Origin: Bacillota bacterium
Lineage (GTDB): Bacteria; Bacillota; Clostridia; Christensenellales; Borkfalkiaceae
DNA: 64,000 nucleotides
Assembly: GCA_003343995.1 (NCBI GenBank)
Contig: QAKE01000042.1
Span: 1 to 64,000, forward strand
Reading direction: 5' to 3'
In this document: piece by piece, positions 43,572 to 51,348 of the stretch
Layout of the letters: every line of letters starts with the position of its first letter
How positions within the stretch are numbered: position 1 is the stretch's first letter
Position numbers and translations under genes: made by a program
The notes under the pieces: model-generated
Told to the model about the DNA's origin: nothing
Database searches by the model: none
Seen by the model: only the letters and a program-made list of their open reading frames with translations

Positions 43572-44321
43572 ATGAAAAACGGCTGGATCGTCAAAAAGGC
43601 TTTCAAAAAGACCGTGCCCGTCCTCATCGGCTATCTGTTTTTGGGGTTTTCCTTCGGCGTGCTGCTCACGACGTCGGGGTTCGATTTATGGTTCGCGCCG
43701 GTGATGAGCGTCACGCTTTACGCGGGCTCCATGCAGTTTGTGGCGATCGAGCTGATGCTCGGCGCCTTCAACCTCGTCAACGCCGCGATTATGACGCTGC
43801 TCGTCAACGCGCGGCACCTCTTTTACGGGCTGAGCCTCATCGAAAAGTACAAGGGAACGGGGCTTTATAAAATTTACCTGATGTTCGGGCTGACCGACGA
43901 AACGTACGCCCTCGTTTCCTCTTTGGAAGAACCCAAGGGCAAAGATACGACGAAACTTTACTTTTACATTACCTTGTTCGACCACATCTACTGGATTTTG
44001 GGCGGACTGCTCGGCGCGACGGTGGGCACGCTCTTTTCCTTCCCTTCCGAAGGGTTGGAATTTACCATGACGGCGCTATTTCTGATTATCTTTACGGAAC
44101 AGTGGGAGGCGAGCAAAACCCACGTGCCCGCGCTTTGCGGCGTCGCGGTCACCTTGGCGTGCCTGTTGCTTTTCGGTACGGAATATTTTCTCATCTTCAC
44201 GATGGTGATTCTGCTGTTATTGCTCACCGCGCTGAGAAAGAAACTCGAGCCCAAAGAGGCGGCGTTGCCTCCGGACACGCTGAACGCCGAGGAAAAAACG
44301 GGCGACGGAGGGGAACGATGA
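43572..44321 (+). CDS. azlC: AzlC family branched-chain amino acid permease, large subunit
   Basis: A 249-residue inner membrane protein with several hydrophobic helices and the AzlC core PVLIGYLFLGFSFGVLL and NARHLFYGLSLIEKY. With AzlD it exports branched-chain amino acids (and azaleucine in B. subtilis). The start at 43572 has CGGAGA upstream; an upstream in-frame ATG at 43482 precedes the promoter -10 and is rejected. The stop overlaps the azlD ATG. Confidence 0.92.
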   Translation: MKNGWIVKKAFKKTVPVLIGYLFLGFSFGVLLTTSGFDLWFAPVMSVTLYAGSMQFVAIELMLGAFNLVNAAIMTLLVNARHLFYGLSLIEKYKGTGLYKIYLMFGLTDETYALVSSLEEPKGKDTTKLYFYITLFDHIYWILGGLLGATVGTLFSFPSEGLEFTMTALFLIIFTEQWEASKTHVPALCGVAVTLACLLLFGTEYFLIFTMVILLLLLTALRKKLEPKEAALPPDTLNAEEKTGDGGER

Positions 44322-44644
44322 CCACTTCGCAGCTGCTTTTGACGATTTCGGTGATCGCCGTCGTCACCTTTCTCACCCGCTCGCTGGCGTTCGTCGCCTT
44401 CGGCGGAAAGAAAATCCCCAAATACGTCAAATATCTCGGTTACGTTCTGCCCACCGCGATCATCGGCATGCTGGTGGTGTACTGCTTCAAAGATACCGCC
44501 GTACTGCAATATCCCTACGGGATTCCCGAACTCATCGCGGGCGTAGCGGTCGTAGCCCTGCATAAATGGAAACATAACCTGCTCCTGAGCATGCTGGTCG
44601 GCACGGCGCTTTATATGGTGCTGGTGCAGTTGGTATTCGTATAA
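44318..44644 (+). CDS. azlD: AzlD family branched-chain amino acid permease, small subunit
   Basis: A 108-residue membrane protein with four hydrophobic helices, the typical AzlD size. It shows the characteristic TFLTRSLAFVAFG near the N-terminus and GYVLPTAIIGMLVVYCFKD. It is coupled to azlC by ATGA at 44318-44321. The start is chosen by the GGAGGGG site 6 bases upstream. Confidence 0.92.
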   Translation: MTTSQLLLTISVIAVVTFLTRSLAFVAFGGKKIPKYVKYLGYVLPTAIIGMLVVYCFKDTAVLQYPYGIPELIAGVAVVALHKWKHNLLLSMLVGTALYMVLVQLVFV

Positions 44645-44682
44645 ACGGGCGGGAAAGAGAATATATTACAAGAGGTGCAATC

Positions 44683-45591
44683 ATGAACATCGAAAAACTA
44701 TACCCCGAAACCAAGGATTTCATCTGGGGCGGCAACAAACTGAAGGCGTACGGCAAAACCACCGATAAAGCGTGCATCGCGGAAAGCTGGGAGCTTTCCT
44801 TTCACCCCGCCGGACCGAGCCGCCTTGCGGACGGCAGAACGCTCGCCGAAGCGGCGCAAAAATCCGATTGGGGGGAGAACGCGGAAAGATTCCCCTTTTT
44901 CCCCGTGCTGATCAAATTCATCGATTCGGCGGATAATCTCTCCGTGCAGGTGCACCCTTCCGACGATTACGCCCTGAAAAACGAAGGGCAGTTCGGCAAA
45001 ACGGAAATGTGGTACATCGTGGAAGCGGAAGCGGGCGCGGGCATCTATCTCGGCTTTAAAAAGGACGTTTCCGCGGAGGAATTCGGCAAGGCGATAGCGG
45101 AAAACACCGTGCTCGATTTGCTCAATTTCTATCCCGTGAAAAAGGGCGAGCATTATTTCATCGCGTCGGGTACGGTGCATGCCATCGGCAAGGGCTGCGT
45201 GATCGCGGAAATTCAGCAAAACAGCAATCTCACCTACCGCGTGTACGATTACGACAGAAAGGATGCCTCCGGCAAGGGGCGGGAACTGCACGTGGAAAAG
45301 GCGAAAAAGGTTACGAATTTGCATAAATTCGTAAACGAACCGCTGAACGAGGACGTCGACGGCGGCAAGCTGATCGGCAAATGCGAGTATTTCACCGTGG
45401 CGAAATACCGCGTTTCCGGCGAAAAAACGCTTTCGGCAAATCAAAAGAGTTTCAACGCCGTCACCTTTGTGGACGGCGAAGGAAAAATCGACGGCGCGGC
45501 GGCGAAACGGGGCGACACCTTTTTCGTGCCCGCGGGTTACGGCGAGTATCGGATTTGCGGGAACGCGGAAATACTCGTAACGCAAGTATAA
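44683..45591 (+). CDS. manA: Mannose-6-phosphate isomerase, class I
   Basis: Interconverts fructose 6-phosphate and mannose 6-phosphate. The 302-residue zinc cupin starts IEKLYPETKDFIWGGNKLKAYG. Zinc ligands are in LSVQVHPSDDYA (Q and H), GKTEMWYIVEAEAG (E) and ASGTVHAIGKGCVIAEIQQ (H); the catalytic arginine region is TYRVYDYDR. This is the short bacillus-type ManA without the extra domains of the E. coli enzyme. The next gene begins 23 bases on. Confidence 0.93.
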   Translation: MNIEKLYPETKDFIWGGNKLKAYGKTTDKACIAESWELSFHPAGPSRLADGRTLAEAAQKSDWGENAERFPFFPVLIKFIDSADNLSVQVHPSDDYALKNEGQFGKTEMWYIVEAEAGAGIYLGFKKDVSAEEFGKAIAENTVLDLLNFYPVKKGEHYFIASGTVHAIGKGCVIAEIQQNSNLTYRVYDYDRKDASGKGRELHVEKAKKVTNLHKFVNEPLNEDVDGGKLIGKCEYFTVAKYRVSGEKTLSANQKSFNAVTFVDGEGKIDGAAAKRGDTFFVPAGYGEYRICGNAEILVTQV

Positions 45592-45614
45592 CGCCTGTTC
45601 GGCGGGGAGGATGG

Positions 45615-46352
45615 ATGAGAAAGAAGATTATTGCAATCGTCACCGCGCTCGCGTTGGCGCTTAGCTTAAGCGCCTGCGCCATCGGATACGTGGACGATTC
45701 TTCGTTTGTCAACGAAATCAGCGAAACGGCGGTGAAAGCCGCGGTGAAAATCATCGCGGAATACGGCACGGAAGAATACGGCGCGACCTTTATCGGCAGC
45801 GGCGCGATTTGCAAAACCGAAGGGAACAGATATTACGCGCTGACGAACAATCACGTCGTCGAAGCCGATCCCGTTTACGGGCAGTGCGCGCTTTACGTGT
45901 TCGACTGTTACGGCAACGTTTACGACGGATGGGTGGAAAATACTTCCCCGAAGGACGATCTCGCCGTCGTTTCCTTCATTTGCTTTGCCGATACCGCGGA
46001 GTACGGCGCGCCGTTGGCGGCGCTGGAAATCGCCGAAAAGAACGCCGAGCCGAGAACGCTGGTGGCGGCAGTCGGTTCGCCCGACGGGCAGTTCAACGCG
46101 GTAACGCTCGGAAAAATTCAGCGCTACGCGAAAATCGAGCTTACCGAGGAGCACTCCGCAAGTCACGTGAGCTATCCCGTCGTCTGCCATACCGCGGTGA
46201 TCCACGGCGGATCGAGCGGCGGCATGCTGGTGGACGAAAATTTGAAGATCGTCGGCATCAATTACGCCGGCGGCACCTTGGAGGAAACGGGGGAGTTTGT
46301 GGAAGGCTACGCCGTTCCCGCCGAAAAAATAAACGAATTTTTGAACGCGTAA
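45615..46352 (+). CDS. Secreted trypsin-like serine protease lipoprotein (no PDZ domain)
   Basis: A 245-residue exported protease. The signal peptide MRKKIIAIVTALALALSLSA ends in lipobox LSAC (C21), so it should be anchored on the outer face of the membrane. The catalytic triad is visible: His in LTNNHVV, Asp in SPKDDLAVVSF and Ser in GGSSGGMLV. This is the S1C/HtrA-like fold, but the C-terminal PDZ domain of HtrA is missing. The start ATG 45615 is supported by GGGGAGG; the longer in-frame reading begins inside manA. Confidence 0.87.
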   Translation: MRKKIIAIVTALALALSLSACAIGYVDDSSFVNEISETAVKAAVKIIAEYGTEEYGATFIGSGAICKTEGNRYYALTNNHVVEADPVYGQCALYVFDCYGNVYDGWVENTSPKDDLAVVSFICFADTAEYGAPLAALEIAEKNAEPRTLVAAVGSPDGQFNAVTLGKIQRYAKIELTEEHSASHVSYPVVCHTAVIHGGSSGGMLVDENLKIVGINYAGGTLEETGEFVEGYAVPAEKINEFLNA

Positions 46353-46361
46353 GGAGAAAAA

Positions 46362-47330
46362 ATGAAAAGAAAAACGGTATACCAAACGATATTGCGTTAC
46401 GCGGCGCTGACGTGCGCGGGCGCTGTCAACGCCTTCGGCGTTACGCTCTTTCTGCTCCCCGCAAGCTTACTGGACAGCGGGTTTTCCGGCACGTCGCTCT
46501 TTTTGTCGCACTTCGCGCTTTCTCTGAGCGTGTGGCTGCTCATTCTGAACTTTCCCGTGTACATCTTCGCCTATAAAAAGCTCGGCTGGCAGATGCTGGT
46601 GCGTTCCCTTTGGGCGATCGCCATGTACTCGCTCTTTTCCTTTATCTTTCAGATGATCTTTCCGTCGCTGACGGCGGAAGTTCCCTCCTCGCCCATCGCG
46701 GGCACAGATTTGCTGCTTTGCGCCCTTTTCGGCGGGCTCATTTCCGGCATCGGCAGCGGGCTGACCATCCGTTTCGGCGGGGCGATCGACGGCGTGGAAG
46801 TGCTTTCCCTCGTGTTCGCCAAAAAGCTCAATCTGACGGTGGGCACCTTCGTGATGATCTTCAACGTCATCTTGTACGTGGCGAGCGGTATCGCGTTCTC
46901 CTCTTGGGAACTGCCGCTTTATTCCGTCATTTCCTACGGCGTGGGGCTGAAAGCAGTGGACTTCATCGTCGACGGTCTGGACAAGGGAAAAGCCGTCATG
47001 ATCATCACCGAAGCGCCCGACGAGATGCTCAAGAGCATCAGCGGCTATTTCGGGCGGGGGATCACGATTTTCGACGCGAAGGGCTATTATTCCGACCAGT
47101 GCAAAAAGGTCGTTTACGTGGTGGTCAACCGCTTTGAAATCGCGCGGCTGAAATCCATCGTGGAAGCTACCGATCCCAACGCCTTCGTCACCATCACGGA
47201 AATCACCGACACGATGGGCGCGAATATCAAGCTGAGAAAGAAAAACAAATCCATCGCGCTGATGGAAGAACCCGCGGCGGAGGACGCCGCGCCCGCGGAA
47301 GAAACCGTGTCCGCGGAGGAAAACGAATAA
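46362..47330 (+). CDS. YitT family membrane protein
   Basis: A 322-residue integral membrane protein with about six N-terminal helices (the YitT/DUF161 domain, roughly 10-205), including SGIGSGLTIRFGGAIDGVEVLS, and a cytosolic C-terminal DUF2179 domain (about 210-300, GKAVMIITEAPDEML, YVVVNRFEIARLK). The final 25 residues are acidic and alanine rich. Function is not established; some relatives have been linked to transport. It follows the protease by 9 bases and ends at a terminator. Confidence 0.9.
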   Translation: MKRKTVYQTILRYAALTCAGAVNAFGVTLFLLPASLLDSGFSGTSLFLSHFALSLSVWLLILNFPVYIFAYKKLGWQMLVRSLWAIAMYSLFSFIFQMIFPSLTAEVPSSPIAGTDLLLCALFGGLISGIGSGLTIRFGGAIDGVEVLSLVFAKKLNLTVGTFVMIFNVILYVASGIAFSSWELPLYSVISYGVGLKAVDFIVDGLDKGKAVMIITEAPDEMLKSISGYFGRGITIFDAKGYYSDQCKKVVYVVVNRFEIARLKSIVEATDPNAFVTITEITDTMGANIKLRKKNKSIALMEEPAAEDAAPAEETVSAEENE

Positions 47331-47335
47331 TTTTT

Positions 47336-47381
47336 ACGCCCCGAAAAAACGCAGAAAATGCGGGTTTTCGGGGCGTTTTTC
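47336..47381 (+). terminator. Terminator after the YitT gene
   Basis: Stem ACGCCCCGAAAA / TTTTCGGGGCGT with an inner CGCA/TGCG hairpin, followed by five T. Confidence 0.85.
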
Positions 47382-47455
47382 CGCAATATCGCTTTCGTAC
47401 GGCGTTTCGGTAAAATTTTATCGATAATTTTATATCAAAACTTTTAAAAACCCCC

Positions 47456-47484
47456 TTTACAAGGCGGCAAATGTATGCTAAAAT
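47456..47484 (+). promoter_or_regulatory. Promoter of rex
   Basis: TTTACA (47456-47461), 17 bases, TAAAAT (47479-47484), 20 bases before the rex start. Confidence 0.6.
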
Positions 47485-47504
47485 ATAACGTAAAGGAGAA
47501 AGCG

Positions 47505-48131
47505 ATGACTACGGTGATCTCGAAAGCCACGTTGCAGCGGCTGCCCATTTATCTGAATTGTTTAAAATCCGCGGGCGATACTTCGGAATACGTTTCCGCC
47601 ACGGCGCTCGCCAACCGTTTGGGGCTGGGCGAAGTGCAGGTGCGAAAGGATCTGGCGAGCATTTGCGACGCGGGCAAACCGAAGGTCGGCTATCTCAAAA
47701 GGGAACTGATCGCTGTTTTGGAAAACTATCTCGGCGCCGACACCAACGATGCCGTTCTGGTGGGCGTGGGGCATCTCGGCACGGCGCTCATGGCGTACAA
47801 CGGGTTTGAAGAATACGGGTTTAAAATCGTCGCGGGGTTCGACGTCAATCCCGTCCTCGTCGGCGCGAAGGTCGCGGGGAAGCAGGTGTTTTCCGTCGAT
47901 AAAATGGCAAACCTCATCGGAAGGCTGGGGGTGAAAATCGGCATCATCACGCTGCCGAAGGAATACGCGCAGGAAACGGCGGACAAGCTCATCGCGGCGG
48001 GAATCCGCGCGATCTGGAATTTTTCGCCGACGTATATCACGGTGCCCGACAACATCGTGGTGAAAAACGAAAACATGGCGTCGTCGCTGGCGGTGCTGTC
48101 CAAACAGCTTAAGGAAATATCGGAAAAATAA
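47505..48131 (+). CDS. rex: Redox-sensing transcriptional repressor Rex
   Basis: A 208-residue dimeric repressor that senses the NADH/NAD ratio and controls fermentation and hydrogenase genes. The N-terminal winged helix (LQRLPIYLNCLKSA, LGLGEVQVRKDLA) is followed by a Rossmann domain with VGVGHLGTALM and the swapped C-terminal helix (SSLAVLSKQLKEI). The start at ATG 47505 is fixed by AAAGGAGA. It lies just upstream of a ferredoxin and a sensory hydrogenase and may share their transcript (38-base gap, no terminator), suggesting a common redox regulon. I could not find a consensus Rex operator in the window. Confidence 0.95.
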   Translation: MTTVISKATLQRLPIYLNCLKSAGDTSEYVSATALANRLGLGEVQVRKDLASICDAGKPKVGYLKRELIAVLENYLGADTNDAVLVGVGHLGTALMAYNGFEEYGFKIVAGFDVNPVLVGAKVAGKQVFSVDKMANLIGRLGVKIGIITLPKEYAQETADKLIAAGIRAIWNFSPTYITVPDNIVVKNENMASSLAVLSKQLKEISEK

Positions 48132-48169
48132 TTTCAGGCATAAAAACGGAAAAATACGGGGATAAACAA

Positions 48170-48418
48170 ATGGTAAAAGTAACGGTATGCATCGGCAGCT
48201 CCTGCCACATCAAAGGCGCGCGGGAAGTGGTGGAAACCTTTCAGGAACTCATCAAAAAGAACAACGTCAAAGCCGAAGTGGAGCTCGGCGGCACCTTTTG
48301 CGTGGGGCGCTGCAACGAGGACGGCGTAAGCGTGACGGTGGACGGCGATTATTATGCCGTCAAGCCGGAGAACGCGGAGGAATTTTTCAACGAAATCGTG
48401 GTCGGACTGATCGGGTGA
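48170..48418 (+). CDS. Small thioredoxin-like [2Fe-2S] ferredoxin
   Basis: An 82-residue protein, VKVTVCIGSSCHIKGA..., with cysteine pairs CIGSSC and FCVGRC. It equals the [2Fe-2S] domain of NuoE/HndA on its own. It probably passes electrons to or from the hydrogenase-like protein encoded 6 bases downstream. Such free-standing NuoE-like proteins are often found beside sensory [FeFe] hydrogenases, as I recall. The ribosome site is weak (GGGGAT). Confidence 0.85.
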   Translation: MVKVTVCIGSSCHIKGAREVVETFQELIKKNNVKAEVELGGTFCVGRCNEDGVSVTVDGDYYAVKPENAEEFFNEIVVGLIG

Positions 48419-48424
48419 ACTTAG

Positions 48425-50128
48425 ATGACTTCTTATCTGGAATTTAAAAACGCCGAATGCCGCGATTGCTATAAATGTTTGCGCTTTTGTCCCGTGAAGG
48501 CCATCGAGGTGGTTAATCATCAGGCGCGCATCATAGAAAGCCGCTGCATTCTCTGCGGCAAATGCACGGAGGTGTGCCCGCAGAACGCAAAGCGCGTGCA
48601 CACCGAGCTCGACGAGGTGAAGCGTTTGCTTTCCTCCTCGCGCGTCGTCGCGTCCGTCGCGCCGTCCTTCGTTTCCAGCTTTGAAACGGAGGAGTTTTCC
48701 GTCATGAAGATCGCCCTCGGCAAGCTGGGGTTTGCCGACGCGGAGGAAACGGCGACAGGCGCGCGCATGGTGACGGCGGAATACGAAAAACTGCTCAAAA
48801 TGGGAAAATATAAAAACCTGATCACCTCGGCGTGCCCCGCGGTCGACCGCATGATTCAGATGTATTATCCCGACGCGCTCAAATACCTCGCGCCGGTAGA
48901 CAGCCCGATGGTGGCGCACGCGAAAATGCTCAAAGCCGCGGGCGCGGAAAAGGTTGTGTTCATCGGTCCCTGCATTGCGAAAAAGCGGGAGGGGAACGAG
49001 AGCGGCGTCGTGGACGGCGTGCTCACCTTTGAGGACTTAAAAACGCTGTTTTCGGAAAACGGCGTCGAGCTTGCGAACATCGCGCGGCTGAAAAGCGCGG
49101 AAAGCGGCGGCGTGAACCGCGCGAAGTATTATCCCATCAGCCGCGGCATCATAAAATCCTTCGATAAATACGTGGACGGTTACGAGTACGTCGCCGTCGA
49201 CGGCGCGGACAAGTGCCGCGAAGTGCTGGAAAACATCGATTCCCTTTCGGGAATGTTTTTGGAACTCAATTCCTGCGAATACGCCTGCGTCAACGGTCCG
49301 TGCAGTTTGATTAAAAAGGGCAGCGCCGTCAAGGCGAACGCGGCGATCCGCAAATATACCAACAAGGATATCGAAGGCGGGCTTTCCGCCGTTGCGGCGG
49401 CGCCCGCGGGGGTGGATTTTGCGCACGAATACGCGCGCATCCGCCCCAACGACAGAATTCCTTCCGAACGGGAAATCGCGGAAATTCTGGCGCGCACTGG
49501 CAAAACGGAAAAAAAGGACGAGCTCAACTGCGGCGCGTGCGGCTACAACAGCTGCCGCGAAAAGGCGTGCGCGGTGGCGAACGGCTACGCGGAACTCGAT
49601 ATGTGCCTGCCCTACATGCGCGAGCGGGCGGAGTCGATGTCCTACGAAATCATACAAAGCAGCCCCAACGGCATCATTCTGCTCGACAACGAGTTCAACA
49701 TTACGGAAATCAACCAGAAAGCAAAGGAAATTTTCGGCATCTCCGAAAAGGACGTGAAGGGGCGCGCCGCCTTCGATTTTATCAATCCCACGGAATTCGT
49801 TCTGGCACAGGAAGAGGGCAAAAACGTCCACAATAAGCGCATTAAAATCGAAAAAACCGGCAAAACCATAGAGCTTTCCGTCATTCTGCTTAAAAAGCAG
49901 AAGGTGCTTTACGGCGTGATGAAGGACATCACCGAGGAAGCGGATTACGACGAAAAGCTGAACGCCGTCAAGCTGGAAACGCTGTCTACCACCGACGAGG
50001 TCATCAAAAAGCAGATGCGCGTGGCGCAGGAAATCGCCTCGCTCCTCGGCGAAACGACGGCGGAAACCAAGGTGGCGCTGTTAAAACTCAAAAAAACCCT
50101 GCAAGAGGGCGGCGCGGAGGAAAAATAG
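48425..50128 (+). CDS. hydS: Sensory-type [FeFe] hydrogenase with PAS domain (HydS-like, group C)
   Basis: A 567-residue soluble protein. Two [4Fe-4S] motifs (CRDCYKCLRFCP at 12-23 and CILCGKCTEVCP near 41-52) are followed by a compact H-domain (about 75-300), a further four-cysteine cluster domain (NCGACGYNSCREKAC, about 367-400) and a PAS domain (about 405-510). H-cluster cysteines are kept: L1 TSACP (C137), L2 GPCIAKK (C183), L3 ELNSCEYACVNG (C284, C288). The first L1 cysteine used for proton transfer in catalytic enzymes is Ala136, and the L2 methionine is Gly. This matches the putative sensory hydrogenase HydS of Thermotoga as I remember it. It likely reads hydrogen or redox state and signals to the adjacent phosphatase. 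Confidence 0.87.
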   Translation: MTSYLEFKNAECRDCYKCLRFCPVKAIEVVNHQARIIESRCILCGKCTEVCPQNAKRVHTELDEVKRLLSSSRVVASVAPSFVSSFETEEFSVMKIALGKLGFADAEETATGARMVTAEYEKLLKMGKYKNLITSACPAVDRMIQMYYPDALKYLAPVDSPMVAHAKMLKAAGAEKVVFIGPCIAKKREGNESGVVDGVLTFEDLKTLFSENGVELANIARLKSAESGGVNRAKYYPISRGIIKSFDKYVDGYEYVAVDGADKCREVLENIDSLSGMFLELNSCEYACVNGPCSLIKKGSAVKANAAIRKYTNKDIEGGLSAVAAAPAGVDFAHEYARIRPNDRIPSEREIAEILARTGKTEKKDELNCGACGYNSCREKACAVANGYAELDMCLPYMRERAESMSYEIIQSSPNGIILLDNEFNITEINQKAKEIFGISEKDVKGRAAFDFINPTEFVLAQEEGKNVHNKRIKIEKTGKTIELSVILLKKQKVLYGVMKDITEEADYDEKLNAVKLETLSTTDEVIKKQMRVAQEIASLLGETTAETKVALLKLKKTLQEGGAEEK

Positions 50129-51289
50129 ATGCCTCTGCGGCTGGAAAGCGGCTATACGTCGCTCAATAAAAAGAACGAAGAACTCTGCGGCGACAAGGTG
50201 GAAATCCGCCGCAACGGCGAATATACCACCCTCGTGCTGGCGGACGGCTTGGGGAGCGGTGTGAAGGCGAATATCCTTTCCACCCTCACGAGCAAGATCC
50301 TCTGCACGATGGTGAGCGAAAACATTTCCATTTCCGACTGCGTGGAAACCATTCTGCAAAGCCTGCCCGTGTGCAAGGTGCGCGGGGTGGCGTATTCCAC
50401 CTTTACGGTCATCCATATATCCGACGACGGCAAGGGCTATCTTCTGGAATTCGACAACCCCGCCGCCATTTACTGCCATAACGGCGTTTGCGGCGACTTT
50501 TTGCGGGAAGAAATGCTCGTGTGCGGCAAAAAGGTATATAAAACGGAACTCGCGCTCGAGGAGGGCGACGTCATCGTTACCATGAGCGACGGCGTGATCC
50601 ACGCGGGCATCGGCATGACGATGAATTTCGGCTGGCAGAGGACGGACGTGATCGACTATCTCAACGGCGCGATCAAGCCGGAAATGAGCGCCCGCTGCGT
50701 GGCGTGGCTGCTTGCGGCGGCGTGCAACGATTTGTATCTCGACAGCCCCGGAGACGATACCACCGTGCTCGCGGTAAAGGTGAGAAAATCGCTGAACGTC
50801 AGCCTGATGATCGGGCCGCCCGTCGATAAAAGCAGGGACGATTTTTATATTTCCCGTTTTTTGAGCGGGGAAGGTAAAAAGGTCGTGTGCGGGGGGACGA
50901 GCTCGCAGATCGTGGCGCGGCATCTCGGCAAGAGCGTGCAGGCGAGTTTCGACTTTCCCGACAAGGACGTGCCTCCCATCGGGTATATCGAGGGGATAGA
51001 CCTCACCACCGAAGGCGTGCTCACTATGCGAAAATTACTGGAATATTCCGAAAAATACCTTTCGGTAAGCGATTTATCGCCCAAATTTTTCACCAAAAAG
51101 GACGGCGCGAGCCTGCTTGCGGAACTATTGTTCGAAGAGGCGAGCGACATCACCTTTTACGTGGGGCAGAGCATCAACAAAGCCCATCAGGGGCTGCCCA
51201 TCGACATCACCATGAAATTGAAATTAGTGGAAACGCTTTCGAAAAATCTGGTAAAAATGGGCAAAAATGTAGAAGTTTTCTACGATTAA
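50129..51289 (+). CDS. SpoIIE/PP2C-type serine phosphatase with an uncharacterised C-terminal domain
   Basis: A 386-residue protein. Residues 1 to about 215 are a PP2C (SpoIIE-type) phosphatase with metal aspartates in VLADGLGSG, TMSDGVIHAG and SPGDDTTVLAV. Residues about 218-386 form a second region (beginning SLMIGPPVDKSRDDFY) that I do not recognise beyond its recurrence next to sensory hydrogenases. The start codon follows the hydS stop with no gap, so the two are coupled. The expected role is to dephosphorylate a partner protein in response to the hydrogenase sensor. No anti-sigma or anti-anti-sigma partner is seen nearby. Confidence 0.84.
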   Translation: MPLRLESGYTSLNKKNEELCGDKVEIRRNGEYTTLVLADGLGSGVKANILSTLTSKILCTMVSENISISDCVETILQSLPVCKVRGVAYSTFTVIHISDDGKGYLLEFDNPAAIYCHNGVCGDFLREEMLVCGKKVYKTELALEEGDVIVTMSDGVIHAGIGMTMNFGWQRTDVIDYLNGAIKPEMSARCVAWLLAAACNDLYLDSPGDDTTVLAVKVRKSLNVSLMIGPPVDKSRDDFYISRFLSGEGKKVVCGGTSSQIVARHLGKSVQASFDFPDKDVPPIGYIEGIDLTTEGVLTMRKLLEYSEKYLSVSDLSPKFFTKKDGASLLAELLFEEASDITFYVGQSINKAHQGLPIDITMKLKLVETLSKNLVKMGKNVEVFYD

Positions 51290-51348
51290 ACGGGTATTGA
51301 CGCGTTAAGCGCGATATAAAAAATATTTTTTAAAAGGAGAAAGAAACA

